Positions 1 through 8,659 of a DNA stretch of 64,000 bases are shown one piece after another. Location: NCBI RefSeq assembly GCF_900454025.1, contig NZ_UGQM01000001.1:1860001-1924000 (forward strand). The letters run 5' to 3'. The notes below the pieces were generated by a model that saw nothing but the letters and a program-made list of their open reading frames with translations, searched no databases and was not told the origin of the DNA. The position numbers and the translations under genes are program-made. The stretch is from Mycolicibacterium gilvum. GTDB taxonomy: Bacteria; Actinomycetota; Actinomycetes; Mycobacteriales; Mycobacteriaceae. The first letter of the stretch is position 1; every line of letters starts with the position of its first letter.

Positions 1-1220
1 AGGCGGGTCCAGGTGACCAGGTCAGCGGCGGCCAGGACGATTTCGAGCCAGGCAGCATTGGCCCAGAAGGAGTGGCAGGGCAGGTTACGCAGCCCGGTGG
101 CTTTGAGTTCGCGGATACGGTCCTCGACGCGGGCGTGCTGGCGGTGCCGTAGTTCCAGACCGGCGACCTGACCGGGTACGACACCCGGTGGTGTGTCGGT
201 GATGAACGCGGTGACCCGCATGCCGTCGGCGTCGGTGAACCGCAACTGCGCGCCGGGGTGGGGGCGTTCTTTACGCAGGATCAGCCGGGTCCCTTCGGGC
301 CAGGAGGCCAGGTTGACCAGGTCGGTGGCTTCAGCGACCCACGCGCCGTCGCGGATCCCGCCGTCGGTGTCGATCGCTGGATACCAGCAATCGCCGAGGT
401 TGAGGGTGTCCACGGCGTCCTGGACGCGGGTATCGACGGGGTACCCGAAGGAGAACCCGGCCCCGGCGGCCCGGCACGCTGCGGCGAATTTGTGGGTGGA
501 TCCGGCGGTATCGCAGCGCACCAACACCTTCGGGGCCTCGGGGTTGTCGGGATCGTCGGGGTTGGGCCGCCACGCCGCTGGCAGCGATGCCAAAGCCTGG
601 TGCAGGACGATGATGTGGTCGGAGGCGGTGTTGGAGCCGGCGTTACCGTTGCGCAGCAACCCGGCCAGGGCTTCGCCGCCGGCGATGTCGGGGCGGTCCA
701 GAAACGCCAGCAGCGGGTGCAGCCCGAACGTTTTCTTCCAGGTCGGCGCAGCCCCGGCCTTGTTGTCGGAGTGATCGATCACCAGCGTGGCATCGATGTC
801 GATATGCAGCCAGCCGCCGGTGGTGGGGGCGGCTCCGACAGCCCAGGCCGCTGCCCGCGCCGCGGCTCGGGCTGCGCGCACCCCGGGTAGATGCGCGGCA
901 TCGATCCGCTCATCGATCAGCCGCCACATGGTGGTCGTTGAGGCCTTGGCCCCCAGGACGTGCTCCCGGTCACCGCACAGCTGACCGACCGCGTCGATGC
1001 AGTCCGCGCCGTCGGCGACCGCGGCCGCCAGATCAGCGAACACCTCCCCAGGCGCATACACCCACGGGCCGCGGTAGGTGTCGGCCAACGCGGCCGTGAC
1101 CTGCGCCGATAAGCCGGTCCGGTCGGCAAGCTCACGCAGCATGCCCATCCCGGCATGCGACACAACGCCATGGCCGTCGGCGGAAACTTTCACCGGCGAT
1201 GCCGCCGCGATATTCTTCAC
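1..1220 (-). CDS. IS1380-family DDE transposase, 3' end outside window
   Basis: The visible protein is identical to the 468-residue transposases at 6265-7671 and 16752-18158, so only the last 60 or so residues are missing, and they are missing because of the window edge. It cuts and joins its own element. The family's acidic residues are visible as Asp in the IDIDATLVID segment and Asp in VRCDTAGS; the Glu of the RIRELK helix is also inside the visible part. Start is the ATG at 1220, followed by KNIAAASPVKV. Identity among the three copies points to recent spread. Confidence 0.93.
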   Translation of the reverse strand, partial: MKNIAAASPVKVSADGHGVVSHAGMGMLRELADRTGLSAQVTAALADTYRGPWVYAPGEVFADLAAAVADGADCIDAVGQLCGDREHVLGAKASTTTMWRLIDERIDAAHLPGVRAARAAARAAAWAVGAAPTTGGWLHIDIDATLVIDHSDNKAGAAPTWKKTFGLHPLLAFLDRPDIAGGEALAGLLRNGNAGSNTASDHIIVLHQALASLPAAWRPNPDDPDNPEAPKVLVRCDTAGSTHKFAAACRAAGAGFSFGYPVDTRVQDAVDTLNLGDCWYPAIDTDGGIRDGAWVAEATDLVNLASWPEGTRLILRKERPHPGAQLRFTDADGMRVTAFITDTPPGVVPGQVAGLELRHRQHARVEDRIRELKATGLRNLPCHSFWANAAWLEIVLAAADLVTWTR

Positions 1221-1340
1221 CTGCGAAGTGCCTTCCCGTCAGGGTTTTTGAACCGTAGAGAAGTCCAATTATTCCTTGCAGGACAGGCACTTTCGCTTAT
1301 CTACACACCCCCACAGTCAACATTCCACGAAAAATCCGGG
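1..1340 (-). mobile_element. IS1380-family element, copy 1 (cut by window edge)
   Basis: The sequence matches 6452-7791 and 16939-18278 over its whole visible length, so this is the same element as those two full copies. The end at 1340 carries the same terminal repeat, read inward as CCCGGATTTTTCGTGG. The four bases after it are CTAA; the other end lies outside the window, so the target duplication cannot be confirmed. It is inserted next to, and probably within, the IS256-type remnant that begins around 1379. Confidence 0.93.
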
Positions 1341-1378
1341 CTAATATGCGCGGGTTGAGTATCGCAAGAGGATGCGTG

Positions 1379-1656
1379 AATGCCGAGGGGCTATCGAGAG
1401 ATCCTCGGTGCGGAGGTGACCTCGGCCGAAGACGGGGCGGGCATGGCTGGTGTACTTCCGCGATCGGCGCCACCCTGCCTGGGGTGGCCTGGCGGCGATG
1501 CAGAACCCACTGCACGATCAACCTGATGTCGGTCACCCCGAAGGCTTCCTGACCGTGGGTGTGCACGCTGCTGCACTCCATCTTCGACCATCCTGACGCT
1601 GAATCCGTTGTGGCCCAGGATGATCGAGTGCTCGCCGCATTGAGTGGCAAGCTATG
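1379..1656 (+). pseudogene. IS256-family transposase remnant
   Basis: Translation gives, with shifts between frames, NAEG, YREILGAEVTSAEDGAG, then IGATLPGVAW and TINLMSVTPK, a stop codon, and LLHSIFDHPDAESV. The same words occur in the same order in the intact transposase at 18384-19619 (NAEGYREILGIDVTTAEDGAG, IGATLPGAAW, TTNLMSVTPK, LLHSVFDQPDAESV). The stretch between the AEDGAG and IGATLP blocks, about 25 residues including the Asp of VTSDAH, is deleted. The remnant therefore has a deletion, frameshifts and a stop and cannot be active. It lies on the opposite strand to the intact copy and differs from it enough to be an older insertion, not a recent duplicate. Confidence 0.8.
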
Positions 1657-1679
1657 TAGTGACCCTTCGTACCTGCCCC

Positions 1680-2921
1680 TCAACCGTCGGTGGGCCGCAA
1701 ATGATCCTTGCGGTCGAGGCGGTGTAAGGCAGCTGCCGACATCACGCCGATGACAATCAGCCCGGCCCAGACGAGTTCGCTCCATCCGATGTCTCGCGCC
1801 GCGCCCAGGATGGAGCCGGCGGCGAGATTTCCCAAGAGGATACCGACGCCGATAATGGTGTTGTAGAACCCGTAGTGGGTAGCCACCAGGCGTCCGTTGC
1901 TCAGTGATACGACGGTGTCCATTTCGAACGGGAAGACGGCAGCTGAGCCGACTGCCAGCAGGGCCGCCGACCCGAGCAGCGCGGCCACCGCGACGGCGGT
2001 ACCGAGTCGGTCTGCATCCGGGAACACGGCCAGCGGCACGAAGGAGATGGCCAGCACCATCATGCCAATGACCAGGCTGTGCCCGGCCCCCCATCGCGCC
2101 GCGAACCAGCGGGTGATACGGAGCTGTCCGGCCACCGCTACAACTCCGGATACTACGAAAGTGGCTGCCACGAGCCAAGCTTCCCGGTTCGGTGCCAAAT
2201 ACTTGGCCTGTAAGGGCAGGGTGAGGTAGATCTGAAAGGACAAAACGTAGGAGCCGATCATCGCCGCTGCGAACAGCAGAAACGACCGATTCCTCACCAC
2301 TGTTCGCCAGTCGTCTACGATGGAGGTCTTCACTAAGACCTCATCCGCTCTATGTTGAGGTAACGCCACCAATTGTGCAACGGTCAGTGCCGCGAACACG
2401 ATAGCGGCGGCCAGTGCGGTGATGCGAAAGTCAAACACCATCAAAGCGACTCCCACCAGCGGGCCGAGCAAAATCCCGGCCTGGTAGAAGATGTTGAACA
2501 ATGCAAACGCTTCCAACCGCCGCTCGCCGGCATCGGCGGCCAGGTAGGCGCGCACCGCGGGATTGAACAGCGCGCCTGCGAAACCGGTTGCCGCCGAGGC
2601 TACGAGAACGATCGGCAGGGACTGAGCAAACGCCAGTAGCGCGAATCCCGCGGTGCGAAGTAGGCAGCCGGCCACGATCAGCGGTTTGTAGCCGAGCCGG
2701 TCGGCCAGTGTGCCTCCGACGATGAACATGCCCTGCTGTGAGAAGTTACGTACGCCGAGTACGAGGCCGATCGCCCAGGCCGCCAGCCCTAACGGGCCGG
2801 CGAGGTAGCCGGCCAGATAGGGCATGAGCATGTAGAAGCCCAGGTTGATGCCGAACTGGTTGATCATCAATATCCGGCTCGGCGCATCAAAGCTGCGGAA
2901 CTGACCGATGACGCTTATCAA
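1680..2921 (-). CDS. MFS transporter, Rv0849-like, last gene of an lpqS-cysK2-MFS operon
   Basis: This 413-residue protein is strongly hydrophobic, with about twelve membrane segments and the MFS loop motif [12 protein letters not shown] after the second helix. Its length and position match M. tuberculosis Rv0849 (about 419 residues), which follows lpqS and cysK2 in the copper-responsive RicR regulon. The start is a TTG that overlaps the cysK2 stop as TTGA, which indicates translational coupling. The substrate is unknown. Export of a sulfur compound or of a copper-thiol adduct is an inference from operon context only. The remnant of an IS256 transposase ends just beyond its stop codon. The family call is firm; the Rv0849 assignment rests on gene order and on memory of that locus. 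Confidence 0.85.
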   Translation of the reverse strand: MISVIGQFRSFDAPSRILMINQFGINLGFYMLMPYLAGYLAGPLGLAAWAIGLVLGVRNFSQQGMFIVGGTLADRLGYKPLIVAGCLLRTAGFALLAFAQSLPIVLVASAATGFAGALFNPAVRAYLAADAGERRLEAFALFNIFYQAGILLGPLVGVALMVFDFRITALAAAIVFAALTVAQLVALPQHRADEVLVKTSIVDDWRTVVRNRSFLLFAAAMIGSYVLSFQIYLTLPLQAKYLAPNREAWLVAATFVVSGVVAVAGQLRITRWFAARWGAGHSLVIGMMVLAISFVPLAVFPDADRLGTAVAVAALLGSAALLAVGSAAVFPFEMDTVVSLSNGRLVATHYGFYNTIIGVGILLGNLAAGSILGAARDIGWSELVWAGLIVIGVMSAAALHRLDRKDHLRPTDG

Positions 2922-4033
2922 CGCTTTCCGGCGGCTGGGTCGATGACGACGGGGCAGCGGGTCCAGGATTGCACGACGCGTTCGGTGGGGTGACTGATGA
3001 CGTCCGGTTCGCTCGGCGGCTCGACGTCGAGCAGACCGTGCTCGCGGCAGTAGTCGTCGTTATAGATGGTGTCGAAGTAGCGTTGCGGCCCGTCCGGGAA
3101 GACCGCGGCGATTATGGTGTCGCGTGGGTGTGTCCGGACGGCCCAGCCCGCGACTAGTGCCACCGCCCCCACACTCCAGCCGCCACTGGCGTAGTGGGTC
3201 GAAGCCAGGGCACGACATGCCCATACCGCCTCTGCGGGGGCGACCCAGTGTGCTTCGTTGAAGGCGGGATAGTCGACGTTTCTGGGGTAGATGCTGGATC
3301 CGAGGCCGCGCATCAGTCGCGTGGCGGCTGGTTGCCCGAAGATGGTGGAGCCGATGGTGTCCACGCCGATCAGCTTCAGGGCAGGGTTGTATTCGCGCAG
3401 CACCCGCGCCACCCCCGCCGAGTGTCCACCGGTTCCCACCGAGCACACCAGTACGTCGATATTCCCCAGTTGGGAGATAAGCTCTAAGGCCAGTGGTCGG
3501 TAGGCATCGACGTTGTCGGGGTTGTTGTACTGGTCTGGATACCAGCTATGTGGATCTTCGGCCAATAGCTCGGCGACGCGGTCCTTGCGCGCCTGTTGCC
3601 ACCCGCCGACCGGGTGAGGCTCGGCGACGAGATCGAGCTGGGCGCCGTAGGCAGTGAGCATGCGCTCGATGATCGGTTCCATGCCGGGATCGGTGACCAC
3701 GGTGACCGGATGCCCGTACACGGTCCCGGCCAGCGCCAAACCCAAGCCCATGGTACCGCTGGTGGATTCGACGATTCGCGCACCGGGTAGCAGGTCTCCG
3801 CGTGCACGAGCTTGTTCCACCATGTGCAGCGCCGGACGGTCCTTCATTCCACCGGGATTAAGCCCCTCGAGCTTGGCCCAGAAGCCGCGGTCCGGGTCAC
3901 TGAATGGCGCAGACACCCGCAACACCGGCGTGGTGCCGACAATCGTGTTGGCCCGTCCCTGCGTGCCCAACGCAACAGGCTGAGAGGCTATAGGTCGGTT
4001 GTTCTCAGAAGATGGAGCAGAGTTCATGATCAT
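2918..4033 (-). CDS. cysK2: CysK2-like PLP-dependent S-sulfocysteine synthase, copy 1
   Basis: A beta-family PLP enzyme of the cysteine synthase fold. The PLP lysine lies in [18 protein letters not shown], the substrate loop is [15 protein letters not shown], and the phosphate-binding glycines are in [12 protein letters not shown]. tuberculosis CysK2 (Rv0848) makes S-sulfocysteine from O-phosphoserine and thiosulfate, and this protein resembles it throughout, including the C-terminal [16 protein letters not shown] chose the ATG at 4033, giving 371 residues, close to the 372 of Rv0848. The open frame runs on to 4111, but that extension has no counterpart in the second copy. It is coupled to the MFS gene by a 4-bp overlap and is preceded by an LpqS-like gene. 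The likely role is handling reduced sulfur or thiols under copper stress (inference). It has one glycine fewer before the PLP-lysine motif than the copy at 13386. Confidence 0.85.
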   Translation of the reverse strand: MIMNSAPSSENNRPIASQPVALGTQGRANTIVGTTPVLRVSAPFSDPDRGFWAKLEGLNPGGMKDRPALHMVEQARARGDLLPGARIVESTSGTMGLGLALAGTVYGHPVTVVTDPGMEPIIERMLTAYGAQLDLVAEPHPVGGWQQARKDRVAELLAEDPHSWYPDQYNNPDNVDAYRPLALELISQLGNIDVLVCSVGTGGHSAGVARVLREYNPALKLIGVDTIGSTIFGQPAATRLMRGLGSSIYPRNVDYPAFNEAHWVAPAEAVWACRALASTHYASGGWSVGAVALVAGWAVRTHPRDTIIAAVFPDGPQRYFDTIYNDDYCREHGLLDVEPPSEPDVISHPTERVVQSWTRCPVVIDPAAGKR

Positions 4034-4129
4034 CGCTTCTGCGTGGAGCCGCGGCAGAGCGCGGCAGCTGACAATGACGGCGGTCACCAACCGTGATGGC
4101 AGCGGAGCCATCGGTTTGACGATGACCGG

Positions 4130-4483
4130 TCAGCGAATAGTGATACACAATCGGGACAAAATCTGTCTGCCGGTCAAGGAAGGAGCGAGCCGACTAGGCG
4201 GCGCCCGCATCATCGGTGACAGCAATTCCGCGAGCCACCCGGCAAGTGCGATGGCGGCCATCGCGGTGAAATCGGAACCGGCGAGCGGCGCGATTCGCGG
4301 TAAGACAGCCGCAGCAGCTGACAAGTCCGACGCACAGATTGACTCACGTTCAATGTGGTCGTGACTGGTCAGCGCGACAAAACCGACAAAACGATCCGCA
4401 GATGCCGATACGGAGGGATGTGAATGGACCGGAGAGACTTCACACGATGGCAGGGCGACTCTGGTGCCCAGAACGAGTACCAC
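4130..4483 (-). CDS. LpqS-like small exported/membrane protein, copy 1
   Basis: First gene of the cysK2-MFS operon. The C-terminus TGRQILSRLCITIR aligns with AGRPLLIRNCIARR of the paralogue at 14626 and with what I remember of the M. tuberculosis LpqS tail. Histidines occur as HSH and SHDH, suggesting metal binding. LpqS is a RicR-controlled, copper-induced envelope protein in M. tuberculosis. The first canonical start is the GTG at 4483, but the reading frame upstream (codons to about 4516) encodes more of the hydrophobic leader (KSTVLVFGAAVVLVLGTRV) with no ATG, GTG or TTG; a CTG stands at 4516. The real start is therefore uncertain. No lipobox cysteine is obvious. It is a weak call as an isolated ORF and is supported mainly by the paralogue and gene order. 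Confidence 0.6.
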   Translation of the reverse strand: MVLVLGTRVALPSCEVSPVHSHPSVSASADRFVGFVALTSHDHIERESICASDLSAAAAVLPRIAPLAGSDFTAMAAIALAGWLAELLSPMMRAPPSRLAPSLTGRQILSRLCITIR

Positions 4484-4663
4484 CGCCGCGCCGAAAACGA
4501 GAACGGTGGACTTCAGGTAAAGGCCCGTCGAGGTGCCGCTAAAACTTCCAATGGCCCGACTGTAACAGCATCACGACCCGAGAAACGGAGCCAAGCAGCC
4601 CACCTGTGCATTACGAATTAACACCTGTCTGAAGTGAATCGCCCCGGGTTTGATGCACACCGG

Positions 4664-5626
4664 TTACTGGTGTGCAGCCTCTGAGTTGGCCGCGTTTGTA
4701 GCGTAGTGGACGGCTTCGTACTCCAGGGGTGGGATGCGACCGAGGCGGTGCATGAGCCGGTCGGCGTTGTACCAGTGCACCCACTCGGCGGTGAGCAGCT
4801 CCACGTCGGTCAGACGGCTCAGAGGGCCGCGCCGAAACGGCGAGTCATCGCGGACGGCTTCAGTCTTGTAGAGCCCTATGGTCGTCTCCGCCAGAGCGTT
4901 ATCGAAGGCATCGCCGACTGTCCCGATTGAGGCCACCAGTCCAGACAGCGCCAGGGTCTCGCCGAACCGCACAGACGTATATTGAGAGCCCGCATCGCTA
5001 TGGTGAATAGTGTTGCCCAACAATGGATTACCCTCGTCGATACGAAGTTGGGCGGCGTGGCGGATCGCCTGACGCACGAACCGGTCCTCCTTGCTGGCCG
5101 AGCAGGTCCATCCCACTATCCGGCCCGCGTAGGCGTCGATGGCGAATGCGGTGTAGACGAACGTTCCGTTGGTCAGCCGTACGTAGGTGAAGTCCGCGAC
5201 CAGCAGCACGTTGGGCGCGGGCACCCGGAACCGGCGTTTGACCAGATCGGCCGCCCGCGCCGCGGCGGGATCGGCGATCGTGGTGCGGACCTTCTTGCGG
5301 CGGGTAACCCCGCGCCAGCCGTTGGCCCGCATGAGGCGCTCCACGGTGCAGCGGGCCACCACAATGCCTTGTCGGTGCAGGTGAGCCCACATCTTGGTAG
5401 CCCCGTACAGTGACTCCGGTTTGCGTCGGCCGTGCTCGTCTGGCTCGTAGAAGCCGGCGAGCACCTCGGTGATGACGGTGTCCCACAGCGCCCGAGCGGA
5501 TGGGGGGCGGGTCAGCCAGGCGTAGAAGGTTCTCGGGGCGATCTGGCAGCCGTGCTCAGTGAGCACGCGGCAGATCGGAGCGACCCCGAACCGAGCACGA
5601 TGCTCGGCGATGAACGCACAAATCAA
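4664..5626 (-). CDS. IS3 transposase OrfB (integrase catalytic domain)
   Basis: A 320-residue rve-type integrase. The HTH_21-like N-terminus contains AEHRARFGVAPICRVL, and the DDE triad is visible as Asp in VADFTYVRL, Asp in HHSDAGSQYTS and Glu in NALAETTIGLYKTE. The start is a TTG that overlaps the orfA stop as TTGA; in IS3 elements the active product is usually an OrfAB fusion made by -1 frameshifting, and either route is possible here. The frame is intact end to end. Confidence 0.93.
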   Translation of the reverse strand: MICAFIAEHRARFGVAPICRVLTEHGCQIAPRTFYAWLTRPPSARALWDTVITEVLAGFYEPDEHGRRKPESLYGATKMWAHLHRQGIVVARCTVERLMRANGWRGVTRRKKVRTTIADPAAARAADLVKRRFRVPAPNVLLVADFTYVRLTNGTFVYTAFAIDAYAGRIVGWTCSASKEDRFVRQAIRHAAQLRIDEGNPLLGNTIHHSDAGSQYTSVRFGETLALSGLVASIGTVGDAFDNALAETTIGLYKTEAVRDDSPFRRGPLSRLTDVELLTAEWVHWYNADRLMHRLGRIPPLEYEAVHYATNAANSEAAHQ

Positions 5627-5934
5627 CGGTGTCGCGGGTCGCTCTCCCGCACGAAGAAACTTGTTGCCGCCTTGAGGATTTCGATGGTTTCCTCAAGCTC
5701 GCGGTTCTTGCGCTTCAGCTCTCTATTCTCACGGGCGACGTCGGTGGGCACCCCGTCACGTTGGCCGGTGTCGACCTCGGTCTGGTTGACCCAGCGGCGC
5801 AGTGATTCATACGACACCCCCAACCGCTTGGCGACCGCGGTGATGCAGGCCGTGCGGGTGTCGTACTCCTCGGCATGGTCGGTGACCAACCGGACCGCTC
5901 GGGCCTTGAACTCGTCGTCGTACTTCCTTGGCAT
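5623..5934 (-). CDS. IS3 transposase OrfA (helix-turn-helix)
   Basis: A 103-residue protein starting MPRKYDDEFKARAVRLV, the typical IS3 OrfA HTH (AVAKRLGVSYESLRRWV), followed by a leucine-zipper-like tail (ENRELKRKNRELEETIEILK) used for oligomerisation. I prefer the ATG at 5934 because a purine-rich GGGAAGG lies about 10 bases upstream; the open frame continues to 5973 inside the terminal repeat. Its stop overlaps the orfB start. Confidence 0.92.
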   Translation of the reverse strand: MPRKYDDEFKARAVRLVTDHAEEYDTRTACITAVAKRLGVSYESLRRWVNQTEVDTGQRDGVPTDVARENRELKRKNRELEETIEILKAATSFFVRESDPRHR

Positions 5935-5988
5935 GATGCAAACGACCTTCCCTCGAAAGAAGGTGTGCATCAAACCCGGGGTGGTTCA

Positions 5989-6094
5989 AAGTGTTATTTG
6001 TGGCGAGAGACCGCACGGCTTGAGGCAGCGGCTTGAACCTACGTGGGCTGCCCTGCCCGGAGACAAGCCTGTGCGGCCGCAGCACGCATGTGAG
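5989..6094. other. Residual shared intergenic region between IS3 and IS1380
   Basis: These 106 bp of non-IS sequence separate the IS3 right end (plus AAG duplication) from the IS1380 left end (plus TGAG duplication at 6091-6094). With 4517-4634 and 7796-7871 they form the roughly 300 bp that would have separated the LpqS-like gene from the response regulator gene before the insertions. I see no ORF and no obvious dyad. Confidence 0.6.
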
Positions 6095-7791
6095 CCCGGA
6101 TTTTGCGTGGTAATTGGTGTGGGTTCGGTGTGATGCCGAGTTGTGTTGTTGGGTAGTGGTTTTCGTGTGGTGGCGTAGAGGTGCTGTCCCGTGTCGCCGG
6201 GTGGGGCGGGCTTTCCTGGGGCCTGTGGGTCCTTCATCGTTGATGGGTCCGATGGGGTGGGGTGTTATCCGAAGGCGGTGCGGACGCGGTGCCAGGCGGC
6301 GGCGATCGCCGCCGCCCAGCGCCAGGTGGCATCGATGCGTAGCCGCAGTTGGCGGGCGCCGCGGGTGATACGGGCGGCCACGTGCAGGACCCGGTAGCGG
6401 AACGTGGTGATCTCGACGCGGGCCAGAGCGCGATCGCTGGCGAACCCGATGAGGCGGGTCCAGGTGACCAGGTCAGCGGCGGCCAGGACGATTTCGAGCC
6501 AGGCAGCATTGGCCCAGAAGGAGTGGCAGGGCAGGTTACGCAGCCCGGTGGCTTTGAGTTCGCGGATACGGTCCTCGACGCGGGCGTGCTGGCGGTGCCG
6601 TAGTTCCAGACCGGCGACCTGACCGGGTACGACACCCGGTGGTGTGTCGGTGATGAACGCGGTGACCCGCATGCCGTCGGCGTCGGTGAACCGCAACTGC
6701 GCGCCGGGGTGGGGGCGTTCTTTACGCAGGATCAGCCGGGTCCCTTCGGGCCAGGAGGCCAGGTTGACCAGGTCGGTGGCTTCAGCGACCCACGCGCCGT
6801 CGCGGATCCCGCCGTCGGTGTCGATCGCTGGATACCAGCAATCGCCGAGGTTGAGGGTGTCCACGGCGTCCTGGACGCGGGTATCGACGGGGTACCCGAA
6901 GGAGAACCCGGCCCCGGCGGCCCGGCACGCTGCGGCGAATTTGTGGGTGGATCCGGCGGTATCGCAGCGCACCAACACCTTCGGGGCCTCGGGGTTGTCG
7001 GGATCGTCGGGGTTGGGCCGCCACGCCGCTGGCAGCGATGCCAAAGCCTGGTGCAGGACGATGATGTGGTCGGAGGCGGTGTTGGAGCCGGCGTTACCGT
7101 TGCGCAGCAACCCGGCCAGGGCTTCGCCGCCGGCGATGTCGGGGCGGTCCAGAAACGCCAGCAGCGGGTGCAGCCCGAACGTTTTCTTCCAGGTCGGCGC
7201 AGCCCCGGCCTTGTTGTCGGAGTGATCGATCACCAGCGTGGCATCGATGTCGATATGCAGCCAGCCGCCGGTGGTGGGGGCGGCTCCGACAGCCCAGGCC
7301 GCTGCCCGCGCCGCGGCTCGGGCTGCGCGCACCCCGGGTAGATGCGCGGCATCGATCCGCTCATCGATCAGCCGCCACATGGTGGTCGTTGAGGCCTTGG
7401 CCCCCAGGACGTGCTCCCGGTCACCGCACAGCTGACCGACCGCGTCGATGCAGTCCGCGCCGTCGGCGACCGCGGCCGCCAGATCAGCGAACACCTCCCC
7501 AGGCGCATACACCCACGGGCCGCGGTAGGTGTCGGCCAACGCGGCCGTGACCTGCGCCGATAAGCCGGTCCGGTCGGCAAGCTCACGCAGCATGCCCATC
7601 CCGGCATGCGACACAACGCCATGGCCGTCGGCGGAAACTTTCACCGGCGATGCCGCCGCGATATTCTTCACCTGCGAAGTGCCTTCCCGTCAGGGTTTTT
7701 GAACCGTAGAGAAGTCCAATTATTCCTTGCAGGACAGGCACTTTCGCTTATCTACACACCCCCACAGTCAACATTCCACGAAAAATCCGGG
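6095..7791 (-). mobile_element. IS1380-family insertion sequence, copy 2, complete
   Basis: The element is 1697 bp. The terminal repeats CCCGGATTTTGCGTGG (left) and CCCGGATTTTTCGTGG (right end reversed) match at 15 of 16 positions. A 4-bp target duplication TGAG flanks it at 6091-6094 and 7792-7795, typical of IS1380. One transposase gene is encoded on the minus strand. The element matches copies 1 and 3 wherever they can be compared. Confidence 0.97.
6265..7671 (-). CDS. IS1380-family DDE transposase
   Basis: A 468-residue transposase, intact, identical in protein sequence to the copy at 16752-18158. Key segments are IDIDATLVIDHSD, LVRCDTAGSTHKF and the ARVEDRIRELK helix that supplies the final acidic residue. 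The N-terminal residues MKNIAAASPVKVSADG are typical of actinobacterial IS1380 proteins. An intact frame, intact ends and an exact target duplication suggest the element is mobile. Confidence 0.95.
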   Translation of the reverse strand: MKNIAAASPVKVSADGHGVVSHAGMGMLRELADRTGLSAQVTAALADTYRGPWVYAPGEVFADLAAAVADGADCIDAVGQLCGDREHVLGAKASTTTMWRLIDERIDAAHLPGVRAARAAARAAAWAVGAAPTTGGWLHIDIDATLVIDHSDNKAGAAPTWKKTFGLHPLLAFLDRPDIAGGEALAGLLRNGNAGSNTASDHIIVLHQALASLPAAWRPNPDDPDNPEAPKVLVRCDTAGSTHKFAAACRAAGAGFSFGYPVDTRVQDAVDTLNLGDCWYPAIDTDGGIRDGAWVAEATDLVNLASWPEGTRLILRKERPHPGAQLRFTDADGMRVTAFITDTPPGVVPGQVAGLELRHRQHARVEDRIRELKATGLRNLPCHSFWANAAWLEIVLAAADLVTWTRLIGFASDRALARVEITTFRYRVLHVAARITRGARQLRLRIDATWRWAAAIAAAWHRVRTAFG

Positions 7792-7871
7792 TGAGTCGTG
7801 GGAAGATTCCATGGGAACCGCTCAAGCGCCGGGATTGGATACCACAGGACCGCAGCAGGCATTATGGACGG

Positions 7872-8659
7872 ATGGAAACAGTGCCGCAGACTTCAGTGAC
7901 CGGCCGCGGTCATCGGGCATTAGTGGTCGACAACGAAGTTTCGCTGGCCGGAGTGGTTGCCAGTTACCTCGAGCATGAGCAATTCGAAGTATGTATCGCT
8001 CACGACGGTTACGATGCGCTCACTTTGGCCCGCGCGTTCCATCCTGATGTCGTTGTTCTTGATCTGGGCTTGCCGGGGATCGACGGGATTGAAACCTGCC
8101 GCCAGCTACGCACCTTCTCCGACGCCTATGTTGTGATGTTGACCGCTCGGGACAGCGAGGCGGACACACTGATTGGATTGTCGGTGGGCGCCGACGACTA
8201 TGTAATTAAGCCCTTCAGGCCCCGCGAACTCATCGCACGCATCCTCGCGATGCTACGCCGTCCGCGCACTATGCAGACGGAGAGTGGAGACGGCACCGAA
8301 ACCCCAGCCGACTAGCAGCAGTTGTGTCGGCGCCTTCCTCATGCACTTCTCGCCTGGACGCAACTTGACTGAACACGGAGTGCCGAAAGCTCAAGCCTTC
8401 GCCCCGGCCGCCGCGGTCGGCACAGGCCTCGTAATGCTATGCGGCGACCTAGTATGCGACTCGGAACGGGCAGTCGACCGAGTGACCTCTAGCATCGCGA
8501 TAACAGTCTTGCCCCGCGATAGAGCTTGGATAGGAGTGCACATTGTCGAGATCGGCTCGGCCAAGCCTTCGGCAAGCAGTTGACCGAACACGGCGACGAG
8601 AGATTGCAGTGCGATCGAAGGTCAGCGACGTTAAATTTCGGATGGGAATTGGCCAATGA
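7872..8659 (+). pseudogene. OmpR-type response regulator, DNA-binding domain decayed
   Basis: The open part (7872-8315, 147 residues) is a complete receiver domain: phospho-acceptor Asp64 in VVLDLGLPG, Thr91 in LTARD and Lys113 in VIKPF. The first acidic pair is Asp-Asn rather than Asp-Asp (VVDNE). A stop at 8313-8315 follows. Downstream, fragments of a winged-helix output domain can still be read: CGDLVCDSER in one frame, VHIVEI, then in another frame LRQAVDRTRRREIAVRS and KFRMGIGQ, ending in a TGA at 8657-8659 that overlaps the ATG of the kinase gene. The gene has thus lost part of its effector domain by deletion and frameshift. A truncated stand-alone receiver may still be made. The IS1380 copy ends 80 bp before the ATG. 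Confidence 0.65.

Larger units (their letters stand above)
4635..5988 (-). mobile_element. IS3-family insertion sequence, complete
   Basis: The element is 1354 bp with imperfect terminal repeats: the left end reads TGAATCGCCCCGGG and the right end, reversed, TGAACCACCCCGGG. Both continue TTTGATGCACACC. The 3-bp target duplication AAG is present at 4632-4634 and 5989-5991, as expected for IS3. It carries overlapping orfA and orfB on the minus strand. It lies about 120-150 bp upstream of the LpqS-like gene, in what was probably the promoter region shared with the two-component genes. Confidence 0.95.

Noticed and set aside
193..890. Long plus-strand open frames inside the IS1380 copies (repeated at 6644-7341 and 17131-17828)
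   Set aside because: They are antisense shadows of the transposase, with Arg/Gly-rich composition and no start signals.
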